Positions 35,438-43,976 of a stretch of DNA of 64,000 bases are shown here, piece by piece. Each line of letters starts with the position of its first letter. Position 1 is the stretch's first letter. The notes below the pieces were generated by a model. It was given only the letters and a program-made list of their open reading frames with translations. It searched no databases and was not told the DNA's origin. The stretch comes from Nocardia bovistercoris (GTDB lineage Bacteria > Actinomycetota > Actinomycetes > Mycobacteriales > Mycobacteriaceae), in contig NZ_JADMLG010000010.1 of the NCBI RefSeq assembly GCF_015674855.1, positions 124,001 through 188,000 of the forward strand, read 5' to 3'. Both the position numbers and the translations under genes were made by a program.

Positions 35438-36895
35438 TCAGAGCTGAGCCCACACCGACTTGGTCTGCATGTACGCCTCGACGCCCTCGCGCCCGAATTC
35501 GTGACCCCACCCGGACTGCTTGTACCCGCCGAAGGGGACGGCGTGGTCGAACACCAACTGGCAGTTCAGCGAGACGGTGCCCGCCTGCAGGCGCTTGGCG
35601 ATGCGGTGCGCGCGGCTGAGGTTGGTGGTCCAGGCGGTGGCGGCGAGGCCGTAGCTGGTGTCGTTGGCCAGGGCGACGGCCTCGTCCTCGCTGTCGAAGG
35701 GCAGCACCGTCACGACCGGGCCGAAGATCTCTTCCTGGTAGAGCCTGCTGGTGGCCGGGTCGACATTGGTGAGCACGGTCGGGTGCACGAAGTAGCCGGT
35801 GCGGTCGAGGCGGTGTCCGCCGGTGACGACCTCGACGCCGTCGGACTTGCCCTCGTGGATGTAGCCCATCACGCGGTTGAGCTGCTTGGCGCTGATCAGC
35901 GGGCCGATCATGGAGCCGTCTTCCTTGGGCCCGCCCAGCTTCAGGTTGTTGGCGACGGTCGCGATGCCATCGACCACCCGCTCGTACACGCCGCGCTGCA
36001 CGAAGATCCGCGAGCCGCAGACACATCCCTGTCCGGAGTGCACGAAGATGCCCATCGAGGCCATCATGATCGCCATGTCGAGGTCGGCGTCGTCGAAGAT
36101 GAGCACCGGCGATTTGCCGCCGAGTTCGAGCATGACCTTCTTGAGGTTGCCCGCCGAGGCTTCGACGATCTTCTTGCCGACCTCGGTGGAGCCGGTGAAG
36201 GCGATCTTCTCGACGTCGGGGTGCGCGGTGAGCGCGGCGCCCGCGGTGTGGCCGTAGCCGGTGAGCAGGTTCACCACGCCCTCGGGCACGCCGGCCTCGT
36301 GGATGAGCCGGTCCAGCAGCAGCGCCGAGAGCGGAGTCTCCTCGGCGGGCTTGACCACGCTGGAACAGCCCGCGGCCAGCGCCGGGGCGATCTTGGCGCA
36401 GGCGTTGAACACCGGGCCGTTCCACGGGAAGATCAGCCCGACCACGCCGTAGGGCTCTTTGAGGGTGTAGGCGTGCATGTCGGCGTAGGCGCCGGACACC
36501 CCGCCCTGCATTTGCACCTCGTAGGCGCTGCCGTGCACCTTGGTGCACCAGCCCGCGTAGTAGCGGAAGAACTCCGCGCAGGTCGGCACGATCATCTGCG
36601 CCTGCGCGAGCGGCATGCCGGTGTTCAGCGAATCGAGTTCGGCGAGTTCCTGGGCGTGCTCGTCCATGAGGTCGGCGATGCGCCACATGATCTTGGCCCG
36701 CTCGCGTCCCGGCATGGTGTGCCAGATCCCGGAGTCGAAGGAGGTGCGCGCCGCCGCCACCGCCTCGTTCACCGCGTCCTCGCCGCAGTCGGTGAACTCG
36801 GTGATCTGTTCCTCGGTCACCGGGTCGATGACCGGGATGACCTCGCCCGTGCCGGGGCGTTTACGGATGTCCTCCAGAACCGATTGCAGCGTCAT
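35438..36895 (-). CDS. NAD(P)-dependent aldehyde dehydrogenase
   Basis: 485 residues, normal for the family. Motifs: FPWNGPVFNACAKIAPALAAG, FTGSTEVGKKI, LELGGKSPVLIFDDADLD (general-base Glu) and the catalytic cysteine in SGQGCVCGSR, then the C-terminal PFGGYKQSGWGHEFG. All active-site parts are present. AAAGGA precedes ATG. It oxidises an aldehyde to an acid; the neighbours suggest a step in the same degradation route as the aminotransferase and FAH-fold protein, but it has its own promoter region. Confidence 0.92.
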   Translation of the reverse strand: MTLQSVLEDIRKRPGTGEVIPVIDPVTEEQITEFTDCGEDAVNEAVAAARTSFDSGIWHTMPGRERAKIMWRIADLMDEHAQELAELDSLNTGMPLAQAQMIVPTCAEFFRYYAGWCTKVHGSAYEVQMQGGVSGAYADMHAYTLKEPYGVVGLIFPWNGPVFNACAKIAPALAAGCSSVVKPAEETPLSALLLDRLIHEAGVPEGVVNLLTGYGHTAGAALTAHPDVEKIAFTGSTEVGKKIVEASAGNLKKVMLELGGKSPVLIFDDADLDMAIMMASMGIFVHSGQGCVCGSRIFVQRGVYERVVDGIATVANNLKLGGPKEDGSMIGPLISAKQLNRVMGYIHEGKSDGVEVVTGGHRLDRTGYFVHPTVLTNVDPATSRLYQEEIFGPVVTVLPFDSEDEAVALANDTSYGLAATAWTTNLSRAHRIAKRLQAGTVSLNCQLVFDHAVPFGGYKQSGWGHEFGREGVEAYMQTKSVWAQL

Positions 36896-37098
36896 CGCCG
36901 AGTCCTTTCGATGCCGAGGGCCGCACGCCCACCAATGCTGTGCACATGCTTAGCACCGGTCCGGAGGTGTGGTCAATAGCTCGTTCTCGCTCAGGAGATC
37001 ATGATTCTCCAAATCGCGTCGGTTCGTTTCCGTCGATCGGCCGACCCGCGCGCTCCGGGTCCCCGCAACCGACCGATCGGCTCGGTACCATCGCCGAC

Positions 37099-37308
37099 AT
37101 GCGGCTATCCACACGCAATCAACTCGACGGCACCGTCGTCTCCGTGACCCGTGGTGCAGCCATGGCCGTGGTCCGGGTCCGCCTCGCGGGCGGCGACGAG
37201 ATCACGTCCTCCATCACCCGCGACGCACTCGACGACCTCGGACTCGCCGACGGCAGCGCGGTCAAGGTCCTCGTCAAATCCACCGAGGTCACCCTCGGCG
37301 TCGAATAG
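37099..37308 (+). CDS. TOBE-domain molybdopterin/molybdate-binding mini-protein
   Basis: 69 residues, a single TOBE (Mop) domain: MRLSTRNQLDGTVVSVTRG through VKSTEVTLGVE. Such small proteins bind molybdate or tungstate as oligomers and act as storage or delivery proteins. ATG 37099 is the natural start; the upstream open frame is not coding. It stands alone on the + strand between two minus-strand genes. No molybdate transporter or molybdoenzyme lies in the window. Confidence 0.85.
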   Translation: MRLSTRNQLDGTVVSVTRGAAMAVVRVRLAGGDEITSSITRDALDDLGLADGSAVKVLVKSTEVTLGVE

Positions 37309-37316
37309 GCGGCGTG

Positions 37317-37904
37317 TCAGCCGACCGGCACCAGGTCGAAACCCAGCGGCGGGAAGCTCGGCAGGCCGCTGCGGAAGACCTCGGTCGGGGTGTTCAGCGC
37401 CTGCGGCAGCTGTGCCGCGGTCAACGCCTGGGCCTTGAACGCCTGCGCGGCGATGCTCAACCGGTGCACCACCGGATCGACCTGGTGCTGCGGCGGCGAC
37501 GTCCACGCCCGACCCCAGACCACGACTTCGACGCCGCCGTCGTGCAGGGCGTTGAGCAGTCCGCGGTGGGTGCGCGAATCCTGTTCGCAGACCACCGAGG
37601 AGATCGCGACCGCGTCGGGCCTGCGTCCCTGGCCGCGCGCGGCGATCACCGAGTCCAGGTCGAGGACCTCGGCGCCGAGGATGCGCAGCGGACGCACGTC
37701 CGCGGTGGGCAGACCGGGAATGAGCACGGTCACCTCCCAGCCCGCTCCGACCCGGTCGAACAACCATCCGCCCGCGTGTTCGACGGCATCGGCGACATTG
37801 TGGGCGACGACGTCGAGTCGGTAGCGCACCGCGTCGCGGGGCGGGCGGACGCCCGCGGCCGGGCGGATGCCGCGGTCGGCGGGGTCGAGCGGTCGAGCAA
37901 CCAT
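37317..37904 (-). CDS. Conserved-looking hypothetical protein, possible LacI target
   Basis: 195 residues. GGAG precedes ATG and codon bias is strong. The sequence has alpha/beta character (WEVTVLIPGLPTADVRPLRILGAEVLDLDSVIAARG, then GGVEVVVWGRAW) and a PLGFDLVPVG tail; no signal peptide or motif I recognise. About 240 bases upstream of its start lies a perfect LacI-type operator, and the LacI gene itself is upstream on the same strand, so this gene is the best visible target of that regulator. Confidence 0.65.
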   Translation of the reverse strand: MVARPLDPADRGIRPAAGVRPPRDAVRYRLDVVAHNVADAVEHAGGWLFDRVGAGWEVTVLIPGLPTADVRPLRILGAEVLDLDSVIAARGQGRRPDAVAISSVVCEQDSRTHRGLLNALHDGGVEVVVWGRAWTSPPQHQVDPVVHRLSIAAQAFKAQALTAAQLPQALNTPTEVFRSGLPSFPPLGFDLVPVG

Positions 37905-38142
37905 GAGATCTCCATTCCCTCGGTGAACGCGACGATTCTCCGGCTCGGGTGCCGGGGTGCGGTCGCGGCGGTTTCGGCCCCGTGCGCGGGCCGTTCGCGA
38001 AGCGTCGGTGCGGTCCGGTGTGGAGGGGGAGTATCGCGCCGACGGGCTCGATCCTCGACCCTGACCGTCATGCGCCTCACTCCTCGCACGGCTACGACTC
38101 GTTCGACCGGCGGCTCCATGCCCAGCGCGCCGTCCCCCAGTA

Positions 38143-38158
38143 GGTTAAGCGCTTAACC
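38143..38158. promoter_or_regulatory. LacI-family operator
   Basis: GGTTAAGCGCTTAACC is a perfect 16-base palindrome with the central CG step typical of LacI/GalR operators (core TTAAGCGCTTAA). It lies 41 bases beyond the 3' end of the LacI gene and upstream of the unknown minus-strand gene at 37317-37904. Confidence 0.75.
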
Positions 38159-38198
38159 GTCCGGTGTCCAGAATAGATCGTCCGCGCGGTGCTGCCCG

Positions 38199-39203
38199 CT
38201 ACGTCGACGCGCGCACGATCAGCCGGGCGACCTCCGTCGACTCCGCAGGCAGCGATGCGGCGTACCCCAGCTCCGCGAGCACCGCCGCGACCGCGACCGC
38301 GGCGATGGCGGCCGGATCGAACTCGACGGTCGTCAACGGCGGAGACGCGAAGGCGCCCATCGGATTCGCGTCGACCCCGATCACCGCGAGATCCTCAGGA
38401 CAGCGCAAACCTGCCGCGCGCATGCCGAACAGCACGAGTCCGGCGATCTCGTCGCTCTGTGCGCACACCGCCGTCACGCCGTCGCGAACCCAGCCGAGCA
38501 GCACCTCCGCGACGGTCTCGGGGGTCACCGCACCCACCGTGACGGACGGCAGGTCGTGCGCCCGCGCCGCCCGCGCCACGCCCTCGAACCAGTAGTCGCC
38601 CAGCGCGCGCCACTTCGCGATTCCGGTGTAGGCGAACGCGATCGCACGATGCCCCCGCGCCACCAGATGGCCGACCCGCAACGCGCCGACCGACAGCAGC
38701 GGGTCACCGAGGGTCGGCAGCAGGCCGATTCCGATATGCGGCACCTTCGCGGCCACCACGGCGGCGCGCGCGCCCGCGCTGAGCGGGAACATGCTCACGA
38801 CCGCGGCCGGATCGAGGTTCTCGATGGCGTCGACCACCTGCTGGTCGTCCTCGGTCTCGAAGATCTGCACCTGCAACAGCCCGAGCCTGGCCAGTTCCGT
38901 GGTCATCCAGCTGCCGACCTGGATCGGCATCTCGCCGACCGCGACGCGGGGCACCACGTACAGCACCACCCCGCCCTTGCCGCGCGCCAGATTCCGGGCC
39001 GCCACATTGGGCCGGTACCCCAGTTGCTCGGCGGCCCGGTAGACCGCCTCCCTGGTGCGCGTCGAGATCCGACGACCCTCGGCATTGTTGAGCACATAAC
39101 TCACCGTCGCCGTCGATACCTTCGCCAAGCGGGCCACATCGGCGTTCGTCGGCCGCGCGACCTTGTCCTCGACGCCGGAAGCGTCACCTTCACGAGCGGC
39201 CAT
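38199..39203 (-). CDS. LacI/GalR-family transcriptional regulator
   Basis: 334 residues. The N-terminal headpiece is clear (TNADVARLAKVSTATVSYVLNN, then the hinge helix YRPNVAARNLARGKGG). The rest is a periplasmic-binding-protein fold for a small effector (EDLAVIGVDANPMGAFASPPLTTV). The sugar or other effector is unknown. A perfect LacI-type palindrome just past its 3' end points to control of the next minus-strand gene rather than, or besides, itself. Confidence 0.9.
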   Translation of the reverse strand: MAAREGDASGVEDKVARPTNADVARLAKVSTATVSYVLNNAEGRRISTRTREAVYRAAEQLGYRPNVAARNLARGKGGVVLYVVPRVAVGEMPIQVGSWMTTELARLGLLQVQIFETEDDQQVVDAIENLDPAAVVSMFPLSAGARAAVVAAKVPHIGIGLLPTLGDPLLSVGALRVGHLVARGHRAIAFAYTGIAKWRALGDYWFEGVARAARAHDLPSVTVGAVTPETVAEVLLGWVRDGVTAVCAQSDEIAGLVLFGMRAAGLRCPEDLAVIGVDANPMGAFASPPLTTVEFDPAAIAAVAVAAVLAELGYAASLPAESTEVARLIVRAST

Positions 39204-39346
39204 GGCGACATGATGGCATACGCGGTCGCCACCGAATCGAGACCCGGTGATTCACCTGCGCGTGCATGATCCGGGTTCGACGGGGTATGCCGCCGGCGAA
39301 AGACGCGTCGGCATGGAGGACGCGCTCGACCGACAGGAGTACCGCA

Positions 39347-39619
39347 ATGCTCGGACTTGGCATCATCGGATGGATCGTGATCGGCGGACTGGCCGGTTGG
39401 ATCGCCAGCAAGATCATGAAAACCGATGCGCAGCAAGGCATCTTGCTCAACATCGTGGTCGGCGTCGTGGGCGGTCTGCTCGGCGGATTCCTGCTGAAGC
39501 TGCTCGACGTCGACGTGGAGGGCGGCGGCCTCTGGTTCAGCTTCTTCACCTGCCTCGGCGGCGCGGTGATCCTGTTGTTCCTGGTCGGCCTGGCCACGGG
39601 GCGGCGCGTGCGCCACTAG
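39347..39619 (+). CDS. GlsB/YeaQ/YmgE-family (transglycosylase-associated) membrane protein
   Basis: 90 residues with three hydrophobic helices: LGIIGWIVIGGLAGWIASKIM, then GILLNIVVGVVGGLLGGFLL, then a third near the C terminus. This is the GlsB/YeaQ pattern linked to general stress in many bacteria; the biochemical role is unknown. ACAGGAGT lies 8 bases before ATG 39347. It ends against a terminator. Confidence 0.87.
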   Translation: MLGLGIIGWIVIGGLAGWIASKIMKTDAQQGILLNIVVGVVGGLLGGFLLKLLDVDVEGGGLWFSFFTCLGGAVILLFLVGLATGRRVRH

Positions 39620-39655
39620 TCGGAACCCCTCCGCGCGCGGTCCGTGTGGCCCGAT

Positions 39656-39687
39656 CCGCCCGGTGACGTCTCGGCGTCGCCGGGCGG
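39656..39687. terminator. Terminator between GlsB-like and P450 genes
   Basis: A 13-base stem (39656-39668 with 39675-39687, one G-U pair) with a 6-base loop lies between two convergent stop codons. There is no clear T-run, as is usual in high-GC actinomycetes. Confidence 0.6.
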
Positions 39688-39727
39688 TGTCGCGTGCGCG
39701 CCGCGCGAATCGCTCGTGGCCGACCGG

Positions 39728-40939
39728 TCAGGAGGCGGGGGAAACGGCGACCGGAAGGCTCGTGAGTGCGCGGTGGAAGGGGCCCGGTCGCCAGGTCAAG
39801 GTGTCGGCGGGGCGCGACAGGCGAATTTCCGGTAGGGCGTCGAGAAGTTCGTCCACCGCGGATTCGGCGATGATGTAGGCGATATCCCTGGCCGGGCAGG
39901 CGTGCGCGCCCGCGCCGAATGCCAGGTGCGCGGCATTGCCGGAATTGTCGGCGACCATTTCCGGATCGCCGTTGCAGCCCGCCATGCTGATGACGACCGG
40001 TTGGTGTGCGGGCAGCACGACATCGTCTATCTCGATCGGATTCGGCGGATAGGTGACGCACAGATTCGACACCGGCGGATTGTGCGACAGGACCTCATCG
40101 ATGGCTTCCCTGGTGGATCTTTCACCCGCGCCGAATCGCGGGTCGGTAACCAGGAGCAGCAGGGTATTGAGGACGAGATTCGCGACCGGTTCGAGACCCG
40201 CCGCGTACAGGGTGAGCAATTGCTGCGACACCTCGGCGTCGTCGAGTCCGGTGGGATGGGCGATCAGCGCGGAGGTGATGCCGTTGGAGGGTGCTCGGTG
40301 TTCGATCGCGACCAATTCGGCGAACGCTTCGTCGAGGAGCGTGCCCGCCTTCTCCGGATCCGCGGCGTCGAACATCGCCGCGAACCCTTCGCCCACTCGC
40401 TCGCCCGTCGGCCTCGGACATCCGAGCAGTGCGTTCATCACCTCGAAGGCCAGCGGAAAGGCGTAGGCGGTGACCAATTCGACTTTACCGCCCGATTCGA
40501 AACCCTCGACCAACCGGGCCGCTACTCGCGCGACCGTGCGCCGCAGGCGATAGGTGTCGACGTCGTTGATGGCCGCGATGACCGGCTGCCGGTAACGCCG
40601 GTGCGCCGCACCGGTGTTGCGCAAGGCATTCGGCCGCCATTCCAGCATGGGCAGCACCGGGCAGCCGGGCGCGATCGTGCGCTGCCAGACGCGCGGGTCG
40701 GCCGGAAAGTTCCGCGGGTCGTGCAGGATTCGCAGCGCGGTGCGGTAGCGCAACACCAGCCACGCGGGCACGCCGGGCGCGAGTTCGACCGGGGCCAGCG
40801 AACCGTACCGTTCGCGCATGGCTTCGTGGAATCCGTGCGGGTTCGCGGCGTAGGCCGCCGAATACAGCGGCACGCGCGGTTCGTCGAAATCCGATGGGCG
40901 ACAACCGGTATTTCGCGTCGAATCGTTCTCTGAATTCAC
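39728..40939 (-). CDS. Atypical cytochrome P450, conservon (CYP157)-like, ExxR lost
   Basis: 403 residues. The haem-binding loop is intact (F341-x-x-G344 and Cys348 in LAFGAGAHACPAR). The K-helix ExxR motif reads E282-V-L-S285, so the arginine of the otherwise near-invariant pair is missing. The I-helix reads AAGLEP, with proline where the oxygen-handling threonine normally sits. The C terminus (LTWRPGPFHRALTSLPV) resembles the P450s of actinobacterial conservons, where CYP157 members also lack ExxR. No kinase, roadblock, DUF742 or GTPase conservon partner lies nearby. Catalytic activity is doubtful. Confidence 0.85.
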   Translation of the reverse strand: MNSENDSTRNTGCRPSDFDEPRVPLYSAAYAANPHGFHEAMRERYGSLAPVELAPGVPAWLVLRYRTALRILHDPRNFPADPRVWQRTIAPGCPVLPMLEWRPNALRNTGAAHRRYRQPVIAAINDVDTYRLRRTVARVAARLVEGFESGGKVELVTAYAFPLAFEVMNALLGCPRPTGERVGEGFAAMFDAADPEKAGTLLDEAFAELVAIEHRAPSNGITSALIAHPTGLDDAEVSQQLLTLYAAGLEPVANLVLNTLLLLVTDPRFGAGERSTREAIDEVLSHNPPVSNLCVTYPPNPIEIDDVVLPAHQPVVISMAGCNGDPEMVADNSGNAAHLAFGAGAHACPARDIAYIIAESAVDELLDALPEIRLSRPADTLTWRPGPFHRALTSLPVAVSPAS

Positions 40940-41508
40940 AGATATTCTCCGGAAGGGAAGTGGTAACGCGTCCGCGACCGGGATCGCATTCGATCACCGG
41001 TCGGCGGCGCGGCTGGTCGTCGCTCAGCGGCGGCTTGACACCAAATCCTCGGCTGACTCGCGAATCATCGCCTGAATCCCCCTCTGTACTTGTGCTGCTC
41101 GCCGTGACGGCGTTCGGATGATGGGCAAAGGAACCGTGACGCAGAAGGAACCGTGCAACAGCCCGTGCCGGGCGACGATCCCACCTCGACACCCCGTGGT
41201 CGCGCCTGCCACCTGTCGGCCCCCTCGGCGATATCGTATCCCGGACGAGCCAGCCCAGTGTCACGCGGCAGGCCCGAATGGTCAAGCGTCGCCGGTGTCC
41301 CGAAACAGGTCGCCCCGCTCGCGGCGTCCGCGGCGGGCCGTGCGGGAAAACTCTTGTCGGAGAGAATGATCGGGCGCGGATGCGGACTGTTCTGTCCGGT
41401 AGTGTCCGCATGATCGGCTCGCGACGACAGGTCGCAGCCGGGGGCCGCATGTCGACTCGCCGCGCCGGAGCGACCGTGTCGAACTCGAGCCACCCGGCGA
41501 CCGGTCGG
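40940..41508. other. 569-base gap without a supported gene
   Basis: Sequence upstream of the P450 gene. Open frames on both strands are Arg/Ser/Pro-rich and lack third-position G/C bias. I see no palindrome, terminator or RNA gene of note. It may hold a long regulatory leader or decayed sequence. Confidence 0.45.
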
Positions 41509-42021
41509 TTACATATCCGGCGCGCCGACGGTGATCCAATAACGCCGCGCCGGACCGAATTCCGTGTCACGGATGCTTTCGAGCACACCGCCGTTGCCCT
41601 CGATCGTCCGCGCCGACGCGGTGTTGTCGGCGGCGCAAACGATCAGCACCCGCTCCAGCGCGAGATCTCCCGCCATGTCGAGCATCCGACCCAGCGCCCA
41701 GCCCGCGAGTCCGCGCCTGCGCGCCGAAGGCCGCACGCCGTAGCCGATATGCCCTGCGCGCGAGACGAACTCGCTGAATCCGTGCCGCAGCGCGATACCG
41801 CCGAGCACCCGGTCGCCCTCGGTGATCCACCGGTAGGTGCACAGGTCGTGCCGCGCGTCCTCGCTGAGCCTGCCCACCCACTCCGCGAATCCCGCCGCCG
41901 ACTCCACTTCGTCGCTGGTGCGCAGCCCGAACCCGTCCTCGTGCGCCCCCGGCCCCCACTCCCGGTGCGCATCAAGCCACGCGCTGTGCAGACCGACGGT
42001 TGGCGCGATCAATTCCGGCAT
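41509..42021 (-). CDS. GNAT-family N-acetyltransferase
   Basis: 170 residues. The acetyl-CoA-binding signature is present: GYGVRPSARRRGLAGWALGRML (V, then RxxGxA/G), with ERVLIVCAADNTASARTIEGNGGVLE after it, the usual fourth strand and helix of GNAT enzymes. DELEX-type members modify amino groups on small molecules or proteins. It is monocistronic. Substrate unknown. Confidence 0.85.
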   Translation of the reverse strand: MPELIAPTVGLHSAWLDAHREWGPGAHEDGFGLRTSDEVESAAGFAEWVGRLSEDARHDLCTYRWITEGDRVLGGIALRHGFSEFVSRAGHIGYGVRPSARRRGLAGWALGRMLDMAGDLALERVLIVCAADNTASARTIEGNGGVLESIRDTEFGPARRYWITVGAPDM

Positions 42022-42195
42022 ACCCGCGACCCTAGCGACCCCGCGCCCGCACCGTGCCGCAGCGCGCGCCGCCGGGCAGTTCCGGACGGTACGAAAGCCC
42101 GACGGACAACCGTTCTATATGCTCGCGCCGGCCGCATGCTCGCGCCGGGTTCTCTGTCAGTCGTCAGGGAGAGGTGGATCTGCGGCAGGTGCCGT

Positions 42196-43029
42196 TCACC
42201 GCACCAGGTCCGCGTCGACGGGAGTAGTGAGCGTCCAGATTCGGCGGATGAGCGGTGTGGCTTCGATGGACTGGCGGAGGCCCGCTTCGAAGGCGGCCTG
42301 CCATCTCGACCGGTCGGACAGATCGGGGCCGAACGCGGAATCGGCGGCGGCGTCGGCGGTGATGCGCACCACGTCGGGATGAGTGTCGACAGGTGCGTTG
42401 CCCATTCGTAGCCCGAGTGGTTCCGCGATGATCACGCGTGCTTTCGGCGGGACGAGATCGGTGTTGAGGCCCGCGCGGAAGGCGCCGTCGAAATACCGGC
42501 GGTCGCCGACGGGTATCGGTTCGGCCATGCCGGGGGCGGCGGTACCGGCCGCGACCGCCGACGCGGGCGGCACACCGTCGCCCGCGCGCCACACGATCGG
42601 CTCGCCGGAATCCGCGTCGACGGCCGGGACGAGCAGATTCGCGGGCCAGTCGACGTCGCCGATGAGATGCCGCATCCGGGCGACCCAGATGTGGGCGGGT
42701 GTCGCGGTGGCCGTCGATGCGATCCGGCCGACCTGCCGCCTGGTGTCGGTGGTCGGCGCGCTGCCGCCGAGGAGCAGGTGGGCCTGCGCCATGGCGTTCG
42801 GGTCGCCCCGGTTCGGACCCGATTCGAGCTCGGGGTTCGGCGCGGGCCGCGCCAGATCGGTGTCACCTCCGAGCAGCATGCCCGCGATGGCGCCCGCCGA
42901 GGTGCCGACGACGGTGTCGGCCTCCGCCAGGTCGATGCCGCCGCGCCGGAGTCCGGTGAGCAGCCCGAGCAGCCATGCCGTCCCCGGTACGCCGCCGGGT
43001 CCGAGCACGACGGCGCGGTGCGGCTTCAC
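42196..43029 (-). CDS. Patatin-like phospholipase
   Basis: 277 residues. The glycine-rich oxyanion region is GPGGVPGTAW, the nucleophile serine is in GTSAG (about residue 44), and the aspartate of the dyad is in YFDGAFRAG. This is the Ser-Asp lipid hydrolase family; DGA instead of the usual DGG is common in bacterial members. The start overlaps the end of the PPOX gene by ATGA, so the two are co-translated. No signal peptide is seen, so it should act in the cytosol. Confidence 0.86.
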   Translation of the reverse strand: MKPHRAVVLGPGGVPGTAWLLGLLTGLRRGGIDLAEADTVVGTSAGAIAGMLLGGDTDLARPAPNPELESGPNRGDPNAMAQAHLLLGGSAPTTDTRRQVGRIASTATATPAHIWVARMRHLIGDVDWPANLLVPAVDADSGEPIVWRAGDGVPPASAVAAGTAAPGMAEPIPVGDRRYFDGAFRAGLNTDLVPPKARVIIAEPLGLRMGNAPVDTHPDVVRITADAAADSAFGPDLSDRSRWQAAFEAGLRQSIEATPLIRRIWTLTTPVDADLVR

Positions 43030-43421
43030 AGGGTCCTCCGGTAGGTGCCGGGCCGCTGCGGGTCGACGTTCCAGCCGACGATGCGCTGCGGGCGGATCCG
43101 GATGATGTGCGGGCTGAGGTGCGCGTCGGCGGCTTCGGTGACGGCGGGTTCGGCCAGGCCGCGGATTTCCAGGAAGCGCATGCCCTGCGCACCGACCCCG
43201 ATCGCGTCCTCGACCATGAACGCCACGCTGGGATGTTCGGCGATATTGCGGTATTTCGCGGAGGCGGCCATCTCGTATCCGGCGATGTCGATGGTGCCGA
43301 ATTCGGCGTTGTACTCGAAGCCGACCGGTTTGACCTGCGGCGTGCCGTTGGGCGACACCGTCGCGAGGTGACCTCTCGGGTGGACGCCGAGGTATCCGAG
43401 TTCGATCTCGTTGAGGCTCAT
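43026..43421 (-). CDS. PPOX-class (F420/FMN-binding split-barrel) oxidoreductase
   Basis: 131 residues from ATG 43421 (MSLNEIELGYLG); ATG 43427 is two codons upstream. The split beta-barrel pattern is clear (HLATVSPNGTPQVKPVGFEYN, YRNIAEHPSVAFMVED, EIRGLAEP), as in actinobacterial F420-dependent family members. A SoxR-like promoter places transcription start near 43424, so the message may be almost leaderless, which favours 43421. Coupled to the patatin gene; perhaps both respond to redox or lipid damage (inference). Confidence 0.82.
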   Translation of the reverse strand: MSLNEIELGYLGVHPRGHLATVSPNGTPQVKPVGFEYNAEFGTIDIAGYEMAASAKYRNIAEHPSVAFMVEDAIGVGAQGMRFLEIRGLAEPAVTEAADAHLSPHIIRIRPQRIVGWNVDPQRPGTYRRTL

Positions 43422-43430
43422 GCCCATATC

Positions 43431-43458
43431 GTCATACCTCGACCGAGGTTGAGGTCAA
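43431..43458 (-). promoter_or_regulatory. SoxR/MerR-like promoter of the PPOX-patatin operon
   Basis: Read on the minus strand: TTGACC (43458-43453), a 16-base spacer, then TATGAC (43436-43431). ACCTCAACC-TC-GGTCGAGGT (43455-43436) is a dyad with one mismatched pair filling the spacer. The geometry matches the Escherichia coli soxS promoter, where a SoxR dyad fills the spacer. The regulator gene is not in this window. Confidence 0.6.
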
Positions 43459-43466
43459 GACCGCGG

Positions 43467-43976
43467 TCAGCGGCGTCGCAGACCTGCCGCCAGACCCGCG
43501 CCGAACAGGAGTGCGCCGACGACGAAGAGTCCGCCGCCGATCGCCCACATGCTCAACGCGATTCGGGTGTCGCGCGGCAGCACGGACAGGTCCGTCAGGA
43601 ATTCGGCGGTGTCGTCGGGCAGCAGCAGGCCCGCGATGCCGGGGATCAGCCCCCACAGCAGTCCCGCCAGCATCGTGCCGACCGGCGACATCGCGGCCAG
43701 CGCCGCGACGAGCAGCAGCAGGAACGCGCCGCCGATGAGTTGCAGGTTGGGTCCGAGCCGGTCGGAGGTCTGGTACCCCTCCCAGCGGCCGGTGGCTTCG
43801 GCGCCGAGCGCGACCAGGGTGATGCCGATCGGCGTCAGCACCAGCGCGAGGAACGTGCCGAAGAAATTGCGGGCGACGCCCCCGCCGCGCGCCGGTGCGG
43901 GGGGCGGCGACCAGCGCGGAGGCTGCTGATACGGCTGCTGCGGGGACTGGTGCGGGGGCGGGTACTGATAGGACAT
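43467..43976 (-). CDS. Proline-rich membrane protein
   Basis: 169 residues. A Pro/Gln/Tyr-rich cytosolic head (MSYQYPPPHQSPQQPYQQPP) is followed by four hydrophobic helices and a basic tail GLRRR. This layout is common among actinobacterial membrane proteins of unknown role. No enzyme motif. CAGGAGAC precedes ATG. It is divergent from the iron-box ABC exporter. Confidence 0.65.
   Translation of the reverse strand: MSYQYPPPHQSPQQPYQQPPRWSPPPAPARGGGVARNFFGTFLALVLTPIGITLVALGAEATGRWEGYQTSDRLGPNLQLIGGAFLLLLVAALAAMSPVGTMLAGLLWGLIPGIAGLLLPDDTAEFLTDLSVLPRDTRIALSMWAIGGGLFVVGALLFGAGLAAGLRRR

Noticed and set aside
35102..36979. 625-codon open frame antisense to the aldehyde dehydrogenase
   Set aside because: Composition is the usual Val/Gly/Asp/His-rich shadow of a high-GC gene; the opposite strand has complete ALDH motifs.
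36896..37098. GTGGTCA motif upstream of the aldehyde dehydrogenase, also seen near 32850-32870
   Set aside because: Short and not part of a clear dyad; recurrence in high-GC DNA is expected by chance.
41278..42411. 377-codon frame across the GNAT gene
   Set aside because: Arg/Pro-rich, no start signal, and it crosses a clear GNAT gene on the other strand.
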